Source: RGIG3009 sp045578625
GTDB lineage: Bacteria > Bacillota > Clostridia > Oscillospirales > Acutalibacteraceae
Length of the DNA stretch: 64,000 nucleotides
Assembly: GCA_045578625.1 (NCBI GenBank)
Contig: JAZNKN010000030.1
Coordinates: forward strand, 1 to 64,000
Direction: 5' to 3'
In this document: piece after piece, positions 54,424 to 63,316 of the stretch
Numbering within the stretch: the stretch's first letter is position 1
Layout of the letters: every line of letters starts with the position of its first letter
Position numbers and translations under genes: made by a program
The notes under the pieces: generated by a model
What the model saw: only the letters and a program-made list of their open reading frames with translations
Told to the model about the DNA's origin: nothing
The model's database searches: none

Positions 54424-55102
54424 CGACAAGACGCGGTCGTTTCAGCTGTTGGTGCTGATCACCACGCCGAAGCTCGCGGACAAAGCAGCCGAGCTGTTCC
54501 GCAAGGGCGCGCTTCCCATCCAGTACCGGTTGAACGCCGAGGGTACGGCCTCCAGTGAGATCATGGATATGCTGGGTCTCGGCAGCGTGGATAAATGCAT
54601 TCTGGTCAGCACCATTCCGCAGCATTTCGGTGAAAAGATGCTGGGCATGCTTCACGCAAAGCTGCGGCTTAACACCGTAAACAGCGGTGTTGCATTCACC
54701 ATTCCGCTCACCGGGGCCAGTAACCTGATCCTGCGGCTCACGCAGTCTATCGAGGAAGCGGCGTTCGACAGCAAAGGAAAGGACGAGATCACGATGACAG
54801 AAACAAAGCATACGTTAGTCACGGCGGTCGTCAACCGCGGCTTCAGTGAGGACGTTATGAACGCGGCTCGCACGGCGGGTGCGCGCGGCGGCACCGTGAT
54901 GCACAGTCGCTGCATCGGTAACGAGGAGGCGACCGGCCTTTGGGGTCTGAGTGTACAGGAGGAAAAGGAGATCGTGCTGATCCTCGCCAAGGCAGAGGAC
55001 AAGATGGCGATCATGCGCAGCATCACCGAGCATTGCGGTGCAAGCAGTGAGGCGCAGGGCGTTGTGGTGTCCTTGCCGGTCGATTCCGTAATGGGCATTT
55101 GA
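54413..55102 (+). CDS. Tandem PII-like (GlnB-fold) protein
   Basis: The 229 residues look like two ferredoxin-like PII halves in a row. The C-terminal half (about 125-225: VTAVVNRGFSEDVMNAARTAG, GGTVMHSR, EEKEIVLILAKAED) is close to P-II family proteins next to DUF1538. The N-terminal half (about 9-105: LLVLITTPKLADKAAELFRKGA) is more diverged. The classical T-loop Tyr51 of GlnB is not seen, so uridylylation is unlikely; a nucleotide-binding role is an inference. It likely binds or gates the membrane partner whose gene it overlaps. Confidence 0.75.
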   Translation: MANNDKTRSFQLLVLITTPKLADKAAELFRKGALPIQYRLNAEGTASSEIMDMLGLGSVDKCILVSTIPQHFGEKMLGMLHAKLRLNTVNSGVAFTIPLTGASNLILRLTQSIEEAAFDSKGKDEITMTETKHTLVTAVVNRGFSEDVMNAARTAGARGGTVMHSRCIGNEEATGLWGLSVQEEKEIVLILAKAEDKMAIMRSITEHCGASSEAQGVVVSLPVDSVMGI

Positions 55103-55123
55103 CAACAGAAAGCAACATCTAAT

Positions 55124-55157
55124 GCAGGCTGCGACGAATTGGCGCAGCCTGCTTTTG
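55124..55157 (+). terminator. Terminator after the PII-like gene
   Basis: GCAGGCTGCG (55124-55133) pairs with CGCAGCCTGC (55143-55152), followed by TTTT. It separates the DUF1538 unit from the TetR unit. Confidence 0.88.
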
Positions 55158-55214
55158 CGCCTTTTTGTGATATCGGACGGGCGGCAAAAACTTTTTGTAT
55201 TTTTCGGTGAAGGG

Positions 55215-55243
55215 TTGACAATTCTTGGGTGCGTAGGTATAAT
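55215..55243 (+). promoter_or_regulatory. Promoter of the TetR-adhesin unit
   Basis: TTGACA (55215-55220) and TATAAT (55238-55243), both consensus, are 17 bases apart. The start point falls inside a tandem repeat that is the likely operator. Confidence 0.88.
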
Positions 55244-55244
55244 T

Positions 55245-55274
55245 AGGATACGTCCTAGTAGTACACGTCCTAGT
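55245..55274 (+). promoter_or_regulatory. Tandem 15-base repeat, probable TetR operator
   Basis: AGGATACGTCCTAGT (55245-55259) is followed at once by AGTACACGTCCTAGT (55260-55274); 13 of 15 bases agree. Each unit contains an imperfect palindrome of the form AGGAnACGTCCT. It covers the transcription start right after the -10 box, as expected of an auto-repressor site. Confidence 0.65.
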
Positions 55275-55294
55275 GACACCGAGGAGGGGACCCG

Positions 55295-55963
55295 TTGGCA
55301 ACGAAAATCAAAGATGGCTCTACCAAAGAGCGTATTATTTACGCATCAAGAAGCCTGTTTTTTGAAGAGGGCTATACGCGCACGACCGCGCGGAAGATCA
55401 GCGATACCGTCGGCATCAGCACCGGCAATCTGACCTTCCACTTTCCCACAAAGGAGCATATTCTTCTGGAGTTGGTCCGGGATATGTGCCGCCTCCAGTG
55501 GGAGATCACGCTGAGTTACGTGGAACGCGGTGAAGCACCGCTTCTCGCGTATGCGTTGGAGATCACGCTGCAAACGGCAATGTGTGATGAAAACGAGATC
55601 TTTCACGAACTGTACGTTGCGGCGTATACCACTCAGATGACATTGGAAGAGATTTGGGATTGGGACGCACGAAAAGCGATGAAGCTGTTTGCGGACTACA
55701 ATCCCACGTGGACGGAACACGAGTTCGCATTGGCCGAGCGCTCTGCCTCCGGGTTGGAGCTGGCGGCGCTGATGACGGCGTGTGACGAAAGCATCACGAT
55801 GGATGATAAGATCAAAGGCACTTTGGACAGCTTGATGAAGCTGTACAACGTTCCGAAAGAGGAACGGCGTACGACGATCGCGCAGGTGTTGGAAATGGAT
55901 TACCGAAGTTTGGGCAAACAGATGTTGGAACGCTTCATAGAGGGCTGTACTGCAGAAGTGTAA
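55295..55963 (+). CDS. TetR family transcriptional regulator
   Basis: The 222-residue protein has a clear TetR N-terminal DNA-binding domain (KERIIYASRSLFFEEGYTRTTARKISDTVGISTGNLTFHF, given here only as type; residues about 10-55) and a helical ligand domain. Start is TTG 55295 after GAGGGG. Its tandem operator lies just upstream, so it should repress its own promoter and, by read-through, the surface-protein gene 45 bases downstream. The inducer is unknown. Confidence 0.88.
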   Translation: MATKIKDGSTKERIIYASRSLFFEEGYTRTTARKISDTVGISTGNLTFHFPTKEHILLELVRDMCRLQWEITLSYVERGEAPLLAYALEITLQTAMCDENEIFHELYVAAYTTQMTLEEIWDWDARKAMKLFADYNPTWTEHEFALAERSASGLELAALMTACDESITMDDKIKGTLDSLMKLYNVPKEERRTTIAQVLEMDYRSLGKQMLERFIEGCTAEV

Positions 55964-56008
55964 AGGCATTTCGATGATATAGTGAGTTATCCTAAGGAGG
56001 AATGACAT

Positions 56009-59000
56009 ATGTTGAATCGGATTTTCAACAAACGGGAGGGCAAAAAGATCACCAGTCTGCTTGTGATCGCGGCGATGCTGCTTGCCATGCTTCCCACGAT
56101 CGGTCTGTCCACGCAGGCGGCACCGCCCAGCGGAGTGGTGGACACGCGCGTGACGGATACCGCGACGATGGACGACTGGAACAAATTCTTTGGTCCGAAC
56201 GTGTTGTCCACCAAAAACGCGGGCGGTGTCTGGACGGATAAATCCGTGTTGACCTCGGCCGATGCGTTTGTCGGCACCGGTATCACGATGAACGGTACCG
56301 ATAACGAGAGCTTCTTGGTCGCCTTGTCGGCGATCGCCTCCAGCTCCTCGATCACCGGTAAGACTTCGGTGCCGACCGATACCATACTGGTATTGGACGT
56401 CTCCGGTTCGATGAACAACGACCCTGGCAACAATGACGCGGCAGAAGATCTGGTCAATGCGGCGAATCAGAGCATCGCCAAGCTGTTGGAGGCCAGCACC
56501 TCCAACCGTGTCGGCGTGGTACTGTACTCCGGCTCCAGCAGTAGCGGGAACGCCAATGCTACCGCATCGGTCTTGTTGCTGCCCCTTGGACGCTATACCG
56601 CGACCGACGATGCGTATTTGAGCTATACGGACGATGATGGCGATGAATTCATTGGCACCGGTTCTTCTTTGCGCAAACAGGGCGAGACCCAGGTATTCAA
56701 AGGAACCAAAAAAGAGGTCGTCGGTGCGACTTATATCCAGAAGGGTATCCATCTGGCGACGGAGCAGTTTGTGGCCGATTCCAATGACGCTACCGGACGT
56801 ATGCCCATTATGATCCTGATGTCCGATGGCGCTCCCACTCTGGCCAGCTCCAATTTCACCTCGCCCGGCACCTATTCGTCTGACAGCTATTGGGCCAGCC
56901 GCGGCTACGATCTGGGCAATGGTTCTTCCACTTCGGCGGCATTGGGCTTTGTGACCCAGCTGACCGCGGCGTATGCCAAGGCACAGATTGAAGCGAAGTA
57001 CGGCGACGATATGCTGTTCTATACGCTGGGCTTTAAGGTTGATACGACGACCACTGCCGGTCAGATCGCTAACAGCGTGCTGAACCCGGCCAAGTCCGTT
57101 CAGGGCATCGACAACTTCTGGACGCAGTACAACGCGGCAGCCGTAGGCGAGGGCGTGGAGTTGCTCAAGACCGGCTATTATGAGGGCAGGGGTTGGGACC
57201 GTGAATGGGTCGAGCTGATCGTTGAGGCGACCAAGATCGACACGCCGCTCACACAGAACTATGTGACCGGCGCGTATACGGCGACTACCGATCTAACCGG
57301 TGTGTTTGACACCATCATTGGTGACGCGCTGCTGCAAGCTCGCTTCTTCCCGACGCTCATCAAGGGCGATGAGGATCTCAGCGGATATATCTCCTTTGTG
57401 GATAAGATCGGTCATTATATGGAAGTGACGGATGTCAAAGGCATCCTGATCCACAATACGCTGTTCTCCGGTGCGGAGGTTGCTTTGCACATCATTGACA
57501 ACGTCGGAGATATGGACAGTGCCGAAGACACGTCGACCTTTAACACGGAGTTTATGGGCGCGGTCATGGCCCGTCTCGGCATTGCCGACGAGGTCGTTGT
57601 ACGTACACTGATCAAAAACGCGGTGCGTGACGGTCAGATCCATTATACCAATGCGTCGGATTATTCCAACTACATCGGTTGGTACGCCAACGCGGCCGGT
57701 CAGTACCTCGGCTATTGGCACGAGGGCAGCACGACCATTCCCGAGACCACCGGCGACGCGGCGACCGATCCGGTCTACTATGTCAAGAGCTACGGTTATC
57801 TGGGCGAGGTCGATGCCGAGCACGGTGTTACCGAGACCGATATGATGTACACTACCGTTCAGGTACGCGAGAACATCGCGACCGGTGACGTTATCGTTAC
57901 CTTTGCCGTTCCTGCAGCACTCATTCCGGTCGTCAGCTACGACGTGACGCTGGATGAAAACGAGAACCCGACCGACCTGCAGGTGTCAGGTGCAGAGCAT
58001 CCCATCCGTCTGGTCTATGAGGTCGCGCTCAAGGACAATATTGACGCCTACACCGTTCACGATGCAAACGTGGTAGATCCGGCGTATGTTGCCGCGAACA
58101 CCGATGCTACCACCGGTGCTGTTCACTTCTACACCAACCAGTACGAAGTCAACAACACCACCGGCTACGGCAAGGACAACACCTATTCCTATTTCAATCC
58201 CTCCAAGGAAAACAGCCGGTACTACTATACCGAGCCCTCCAACGTGTATGTCGACGAGGATGGTACGTTGTACACCGGCATTACAAAACCGGATGAAAAC
58301 GGCACCTATTACCGTGCGTTTACGGCATATGAGAAGAGCGGTACCGCTACCGTGAAAAAGACGGCCTATGAGCGCATCTCAGTGGATTCGCTGAAGAAGG
58401 CGGTCTACCACGAAGACGCAGGTCATTGGGACATCCCCGCCGGCACGGTCCACACCTACACCGGTGGCTACACGGTCGACAAAACGGTCAACGCGACCGG
58501 CACGCTGCCTTGGCGCGACGTCCCGTTCGTAGATGTTACCAACCACGACGTTAATGAGGACGGCTACTATTACTATGTCGGCGCAACACTGGGTAACAAC
58601 GGCCGCGTGTCCGTAACGCCCGCTACCGGTCTGGCGATCACCAAGACAGTGGACGGCACCGCAACGACCGATGCGTTCACCTTTGTCATCACCGGCACGG
58701 AGGCCGATGCCAATCAGTCCTATCCGGCCCGTCTGGTGGCGGCTGACGGTACGGCTGTCGAGATGACCGTTACCTTCGGCGCGGATAGCAAGGCGACTGT
58801 GTCACTCAAGAACGGTGAAGGCCTCTTTATCAGCGGTATGACCGCGGGTCGCACCTATATTATCACCGAGACCGATGTGGTGGATTATATCGTCGGCTCT
58901 GTCAACGGCGACGAGACGCAGCAGGCTGCCACCATTACCATCGTTGACAATGATATCCTCAAGGCGGAGTTTGTCAACGTCGACCGCGGTGAGGGCATGC

Positions 59001-62000
59001 TGACGGTTGCCAAAGTCGTGACTCACGATCTGGGTACCGATTACGTGATTCCGGCCGACAAGACTTTCTCTATGATGGTCACGCTCAGCGGTATCGGCAC
59101 GGCGTCCACCACCTTTGCGGCGAAGTTCTCCACTGCGGCAGGCACCGTGACCGACACCACGGTCACCACCGATGCCAACGGCTGTTTCACGGTCATCCTG
59201 AAGTCCGGAGAGCAGATCGAGATCGACGGCCTGCCGATCGGCACAGTTGCTACGGTTGTGGAAGCTGCTCCGGGTGTCGGCTTCACCGAAGCGTATTACG
59301 ATGACGGCGCGCTCGGCGACGGTGAGGTGACCATCACCGGTGATAATAGCGTGATCGTGGTTAACGATTATATCCCCGATTCCGTATTCCCGGTCAATGT
59401 GGAGATCAACGGTACCAAGTATTTTATCAATGAAGACGGCAGTAACGCCACGTGGGGCAGCGCCGAGTTTACGGTGGTGCTGCAGCGTTGGAACGGCATG
59501 GAGTGGGAAGACGTTGACCGTGACACAGTCAACGATGCCAAACGCGAATTTACGCTGGATATGTCGTCCCAGTCGTTTGACGTTCCCGGTGTGTACGCTT
59601 ACCAGATCATCGAGGAGCTGCCCGCGGAAGCGGACCGTCTGGATGGCGTTCTGTATGACCGTGAGATGCATACCTTCTCCGTTACGGTAACGGATACCGA
59701 TATGGACGGTGTTCTGGAGATCACCCGCGTGCATTCCGAGCACGCGAACAAGGATTTCGCACCGGACAACGGTGTATATACCGTCTATGTTGATTTCACC
59801 AATACCCAGTATAACACCACGCCCGCGGTTACCACGATCGATATCCAGAAGCTGATGACCAATGCGTCCAACAGCCCGATCGCGGTGCTTAACGGCTTTG
59901 AGTTCGACTTGTACAGCGATGCCGCTTGCACCACGCCGTTGGCGATTGGCAGCGGTGTTCAGACCATCCACAAGCCGCTGACCGATGCGATCGGCGAGAC
60001 GCGTATCAGCCTGACCTTCGATAAGACCGGTACCTATACCTTCTACGTCAAGGAGAAGGCCGGTAACATCACCGGTATGACCTACAGCGAAAAGGTCGTT
60101 CAGGTCACCGTTACCGTGACGGTCGGCGCAGGCGGTCGCCTGGCCGCGGTTGCGGAGTATAATACGGCGACCAACACGGAGGGCGAACTGGAGTTCACCA
60201 ACGTGTACGATCCGACCGATGCGACGTTGACCGTTGACGCCGTGAGCAAGGTGCTGAACGGTCGCGATATGAGCGCCGGCGAATTTGCTTTTGCTATCAT
60301 CCCCTACGGAGAGACCACCGCGGTCGCCACCGGCACAAATGCGGCGGCGGCCGACGGCCAGAAGGCCAAGGTCACCTTCACTCCGGCACTGACCTTTAGC
60401 CGGGTCGGCAAGTATTATTACAATGTGGTGGAGACCACGACCGACGGCGACGGTATCACCGTGCAGAAGACGCCCTTTAACATCATCGTGACCGTCACCG
60501 ATGTAGGCGGCCGACTGACGGCGACCTATACCGTTGTAAACCACGTCGGTAACGAGATGGTCTTTACCAACACCTATACCACTACCCCGACCACTTACAC
60601 CGTGCGCGGTAACAAGACGTTGGTCGGCAAGGCACTCATCAATGAGGAGTTTACTTTCGTGATGGCCGAATCCGATCAGGACGGTAATCGTATTGCCGGC
60701 GGCGAGATCTATGAGACCTACAACTTCACGGACGGTCACTTCGCTTTTGAAACGCTGAACTTCGATGCGGCAGGCACCTATTACTACGTCGTCAGTGAAA
60801 AGCAGGAAAGCACTGGTCTGGGCATCTCGTACGATACCACCGAGTATCTGGTGGCCATCACCGTGACCGATGACGGTCTGGGTACGCTCACCGCGACGGC
60901 GACCGTGGACGGCAGCGCTTCCAAGACGATCCGCTTCACCAATACCTACGTGGCGAAGCCTGTCACGCTGATGATCAACGGCGGCAAGACGCTCACCGGT
61001 AAGGTCCTTAACGGCGGCGACTACGAGTTCGAGCTGTATGCTTCGAACGCTGCGTGGGCGACCGGCACGCTGCTGGAGACGGTGGAGAACGATGTAAACG
61101 GCAGCTTCGGCTTTACCAAGTTCGGCAAGTTGGATGCTGCGACTAATACCTATCTCTTTGACGAGACCGGCAGCTACTATTACCTCATCAAGGAAAAGAA
61201 CGGCGGTCAGGATATTGAAGGCGTGCTGTACGACGAGACGGTATTCCGCCTTCTGATCGAAGTGACCGATGACCTTAAGGGTTATCTGCACACTACCGTT
61301 CACCTCTACGATGAAAACGGCATCCCGCAGGCAGACGTTGGTTTTGAAAACGAATACCGCGTTACCTCCGGCGACACCGTCAAGCTGGAAGGCACCAAGG
61401 AGATCACCGGTCGCGAGATGACCGCGAATGACGTATTCTCCTTCCACCTGTTTGAGGCCGATGCAAACTTCACTGCCGGCACCAAGCTGCAGACGGTGCA
61501 GAACAGCGGCAAGAACTTCGCGTTTACCATCGAGTACGATGCGGAAGACGTCGGCAAGACCTTCTACTACGTTGTGACGGAGGATAAGGCGGGCGAGACC
61601 GAAAACGGTCTGACCAACTCCATGCAGACCTATCAGGTCGCAGTGGAAGTGAAGGACAACGGCGATGGCACGCTGACCGCGACCGCGACGGTCGCCAACG
61701 GCCCGATCCGCTTCGTCAACACCTACAAGCCCGAAAAGGTCACCGCTGAGCTGAACGTCGGCAAGGCGCTGGTCGGTGGCAGAGTGCTGAAGATCGGCGA
61801 GTTCACCTTCCTGCTGTACGCGGCGGACGATACGTTTGCGGTTGCCGATACCACCGCTCCGGTGAAGGCCACCAACGGCGAAAACGGCACAGTCAGCTTT
61901 GCGGATGCAGTGACCTTCGATACGGTGGGCACCTACTACTACGTTCTCAAGGAGGATGTCACGGTCGATGTCGAGAACGTCACCTTCGACGAGAGCGTGT

Positions 62001-62311
62001 ATCACGTTGTGATCACAGTCGAGGACAACGGCGTCGGCAACCTGGTTGCCACCACGAAGATCACGGCGGCGGGCGAGACCGATATGCTGGATGAGGTCGT
62101 GTTCACCAACGTCTACACGCCTGAGCTTCCGGATGAGCCCGACGAGCCCGACGAGCCGAGCGATCCCGAAGAACCGGATGAGCCGGCAATGCCCGACAAC
62201 CCGCAGACCGGCGTTGGCAGCAATCTGCTGCTGATGGTCGCGCTGATGTTCGTCAGCGGCGGCATCCTGGCTGCTACCGTGTTTGGCAAGAAGAAGGCCG
62301 AAGAGAAATAA
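56009..62311 (+). CDS. Giant sortase-anchored surface protein with VWA domain and FctA-type repeats
   Basis: The 2100-residue protein is exported and wall-anchored. A signal peptide (about 1-38, ending TQA-A) leads to a von Willebrand A domain with MIDAS motif DVSGS at 130-134, then mixed domains to about 900. Two CnaB/SpaA-like domains come next (about 870-1125), then about seven FctA/Spy0128-type pilin domains starting near residues 1128, 1269, 1401, 1525, 1649, 1787 and 1910. Most of these have an early Lys (GNKTL, GGKTL, TKEI, GKAL), a mid Glu and a late Asn (FTNTY, FVNTY, FTNVY), fit for isopeptide bonds. A Pro-Asp-Glu linker precedes NPQTG (2064-2068), a hydrophobic helix and a basic end. 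Start ATG 56009 has an AAGGAGG site. I infer an adhesive single-chain pilus-like stalk; no sortase gene is in the window. Confidence 0.93.
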   Translation: MLNRIFNKREGKKITSLLVIAAMLLAMLPTIGLSTQAAPPSGVVDTRVTDTATMDDWNKFFGPNVLSTKNAGGVWTDKSVLTSADAFVGTGITMNGTDNESFLVALSAIASSSSITGKTSVPTDTILVLDVSGSMNNDPGNNDAAEDLVNAANQSIAKLLEASTSNRVGVVLYSGSSSSGNANATASVLLLPLGRYTATDDAYLSYTDDDGDEFIGTGSSLRKQGETQVFKGTKKEVVGATYIQKGIHLATEQFVADSNDATGRMPIMILMSDGAPTLASSNFTSPGTYSSDSYWASRGYDLGNGSSTSAALGFVTQLTAAYAKAQIEAKYGDDMLFYTLGFKVDTTTTAGQIANSVLNPAKSVQGIDNFWTQYNAAAVGEGVELLKTGYYEGRGWDREWVELIVEATKIDTPLTQNYVTGAYTATTDLTGVFDTIIGDALLQARFFPTLIKGDEDLSGYISFVDKIGHYMEVTDVKGILIHNTLFSGAEVALHIIDNVGDMDSAEDTSTFNTEFMGAVMARLGIADEVVVRTLIKNAVRDGQIHYTNASDYSNYIGWYANAAGQYLGYWHEGSTTIPETTGDAATDPVYYVKSYGYLGEVDAEHGVTETDMMYTTVQVRENIATGDVIVTFAVPAALIPVVSYDVTLDENENPTDLQVSGAEHPIRLVYEVALKDNIDAYTVHDANVVDPAYVAANTDATTGAVHFYTNQYEVNNTTGYGKDNTYSYFNPSKENSRYYYTEPSNVYVDEDGTLYTGITKPDENGTYYRAFTAYEKSGTATVKKTAYERISVDSLKKAVYHEDAGHWDIPAGTVHTYTGGYTVDKTVNATGTLPWRDVPFVDVTNHDVNEDGYYYYVGATLGNNGRVSVTPATGLAITKTVDGTATTDAFTFVITGTEADANQSYPARLVAADGTAVEMTVTFGADSKATVSLKNGEGLFISGMTAGRTYIITETDVVDYIVGSVNGDETQQAATITIVDNDILKAEFVNVDRGEGMLTVAKVVTHDLGTDYVIPADKTFSMMVTLSGIGTASTTFAAKFSTAAGTVTDTTVTTDANGCFTVILKSGEQIEIDGLPIGTVATVVEAAPGVGFTEAYYDDGALGDGEVTITGDNSVIVVNDYIPDSVFPVNVEINGTKYFINEDGSNATWGSAEFTVVLQRWNGMEWEDVDRDTVNDAKREFTLDMSSQSFDVPGVYAYQIIEELPAEADRLDGVLYDREMHTFSVTVTDTDMDGVLEITRVHSEHANKDFAPDNGVYTVYVDFTNTQYNTTPAVTTIDIQKLMTNASNSPIAVLNGFEFDLYSDAACTTPLAIGSGVQTIHKPLTDAIGETRISLTFDKTGTYTFYVKEKAGNITGMTYSEKVVQVTVTVTVGAGGRLAAVAEYNTATNTEGELEFTNVYDPTDATLTVDAVSKVLNGRDMSAGEFAFAIIPYGETTAVATGTNAAAADGQKAKVTFTPALTFSRVGKYYYNVVETTTDGDGITVQKTPFNIIVTVTDVGGRLTATYTVVNHVGNEMVFTNTYTTTPTTYTVRGNKTLVGKALINEEFTFVMAESDQDGNRIAGGEIYETYNFTDGHFAFETLNFDAAGTYYYVVSEKQESTGLGISYDTTEYLVAITVTDDGLGTLTATATVDGSASKTIRFTNTYVAKPVTLMINGGKTLTGKVLNGGDYEFELYASNAAWATGTLLETVENDVNGSFGFTKFGKLDAATNTYLFDETGSYYYLIKEKNGGQDIEGVLYDETVFRLLIEVTDDLKGYLHTTVHLYDENGIPQADVGFENEYRVTSGDTVKLEGTKEITGREMTANDVFSFHLFEADANFTAGTKLQTVQNSGKNFAFTIEYDAEDVGKTFYYVVTEDKAGETENGLTNSMQTYQVAVEVKDNGDGTLTATATVANGPIRFVNTYKPEKVTAELNVGKALVGGRVLKIGEFTFLLYAADDTFAVADTTAPVKATNGENGTVSFADAVTFDTVGTYYYVLKEDVTVDVENVTFDESVYHVVITVEDNGVGNLVATTKITAAGETDMLDEVVFTNVYTPELPDEPDEPDEPSDPEEPDEPAMPDNPQTGVGSNLLLMVALMFVSGGILAATVFGKKKAEEK

Positions 62312-62324
62312 CAGGCACAAGTAA

Positions 62325-62358
62325 GAAGCCGCAGGACAAACGTCCTGCGGCTTCTTTC
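62325..62358 (+). terminator. Terminator after the surface-protein gene
   Basis: GAAGCCGCAGGAC (62325-62337) pairs with GTCCTGCGGCTTC (62342-62354), followed by a T-rich run. Confidence 0.9.
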
Positions 62359-62375
62359 CTTTTTACTTAAAGCTA

Positions 62376-62439
62376 GTTTTACAAGTAGAAAGTTTTATGG
62401 GTATTTAGTTTTATAAGTAATTATTTTTTATGATTTTTA
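62376..62439. repeat. 16-base tandem repeat, three clear copies and a fourth weak copy
   Basis: Units start at 62376, 62392, 62408 and 62424. The first three share GTTTTA-x-x-x-GTA-x-x-x-A (GTTTTACAAGTAGAAA, GTTTTATGGGTATTTA, GTTTTATAAGTAATTA). The fourth is T-rich and only partly alike. The block is AT-rich and lies between two convergent genes. Confidence 0.7.
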
Positions 62440-62465
62440 ATTTGATTCATAGAAAAGTGGGAGGT

Positions 62466-62500
62466 TGCGGCACGCGGTCAAGAGTTGACCGCGTGCCGCA
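62466..62500 (-). terminator. Strong hairpin after the small membrane-protein gene
   Basis: TGCGGCACGCGGTCA (62466-62480) pairs perfectly with TGACCGCGTGCCGCA (62486-62500). It lies just past the minus-strand stop codon. The run of T expected of an intrinsic terminator is weak on that strand. Confidence 0.6.
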
Positions 62501-62505
62501 GTGTA

Positions 62506-62925
62506 TTACAGTGTTGCCTTTTCAGCCTTCAGCTTGCGCAGGGTGAAGAACACCGGGAAGCCGCACACGGCGATCAGGCCGAGGATCAAGCCGCCGGTGA
62601 CACCGAAGATGGCGGCACACAGATCCGCCACGCCGTATACCGGAATGAACGCGCGGCAGATGCGGAAGCCCTTACCGGCGAAGCGCAGCGGGATGCTGAG
62701 GAACTTCAGCGGGCAAACGGTCAGGGCGGCGAGAATGCCGACGGCACACAGGATGAGGCCGATGATCTCGAACACCTTGATAGAACCGAGGGTGAAGCCG
62801 ATGACCCAACCGAGGGTGGTAACGGCGGGCAGGAAGTGGCGAATGAGCGTGAGGGTGTCCGTAGCGGATGCTTCGGTATCGGTGTTGAGGGGGAGCGTGT
62901 TGACAGTAGCTTCGTTGATCGACAT
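62506..62925 (-). CDS. Small membrane protein of unknown function
   Basis: The 139-residue protein has a polar N-terminal tail of about 30 residues and three to four hydrophobic segments (about 33-52, 53-72, 95-115, 113-130), ending in a basic tail. I do not recognise a family. The ATG is preceded by GAGGAAAT at a usual distance on the minus strand, and codon use is like that of the surrounding genes. It points toward the surface-protein gene, with the tandem repeat between them. Confidence 0.65.
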   Translation of the reverse strand: MSINEATVNTLPLNTDTEASATDTLTLIRHFLPAVTTLGWVIGFTLGSIKVFEIIGLILCAVGILAALTVCPLKFLSIPLRFAGKGFRICRAFIPVYGVADLCAAIFGVTGGLILGLIAVCGFPVFFTLRKLKAEKATL

Positions 62926-63316
62926 GATGATTTCCTCTTTTCGTTTTGTATTGTTCAGGCGTGTTGTCTGTGCCTTACGCTATAGAGGGGGAGCGAAAAC
63001 AAGGAAAGGTTTTATATTTTTCAAAAAAATTAAAAATTTTCGAAAAAATAAAAAACCGCATCGGCACAGCGACCGACGCGGGATAAAAAGCGGGGAGAAA
63101 ATGTGGGAATATGCGGGATGTATAAAGGACTCTTATTATTTGAAATAAATACGATAGGGGTCGTGGCATAAGCCGTATACACGGTCTGCACCGCGGCACT
63201 GACATGCTTGCAGCACACCCGCAAGGCGGGAGTGGATAACCTAAGTGAGGCTGCCGCTTTGTCCGACGAGCGCATTTTTCGGCATAAAACTACTCCTCAC
63301 TTCGATTTTTTGCGCA
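62926..63316. other. Long intergenic region before the DUF6514-like gene
   Basis: The 480-base gap between the membrane-protein start and the next gene holds, in order: the presumed minus-strand promoter region, an A-rich stretch (63000-63060), a GC-rich stem-forming segment (63150-63290) listed separately as a possible RNA, and then the promoter with flanking repeats. I see no convincing protein in the first 200 bases. Confidence 0.4.
63150..63292 (+). ncRNA. Possible structured RNA (6S-like by general shape, not established)
   Basis: The segment is far more GC-rich and structured than its flanks. GCGGCA near 63204 can pair with TGCCGC near 63252, enclosing CCCGC-AAG-GCGGG (near 63219-63231), and a CCGT-ATAC-ACGG hairpin (near 63170) lies 5' of it. 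A TACGAT -10-like box at 63150 could start it, though no -35 is visible. It contains no plausible reading frame. The long interrupted rod suggests 6S RNA, but I cannot confirm the class or the strand. Confidence 0.3.

Noticed and set aside
58802..62320. A minus-strand open frame of 1172 codons opposite the surface-protein gene
   Set aside because: It mirrors the codon pattern of the repeat region on the plus strand, has no ribosome site or known domain, and the plus-strand protein is unmistakable. The same holds for long antisense frames at 5620-7248, 8310-10454, 23442-25274 and 37003-38616.
62376..62439. CRISPR array
   Set aside because: The units are 16 bases with no spacers, and no cas gene is present in the window.
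62485..63148. Two plus-strand frames opposite the small membrane protein
   Set aside because: They lack ribosome sites and their protein text is low-complexity charged sequence, as expected of the reverse strand of a hydrophobic gene.
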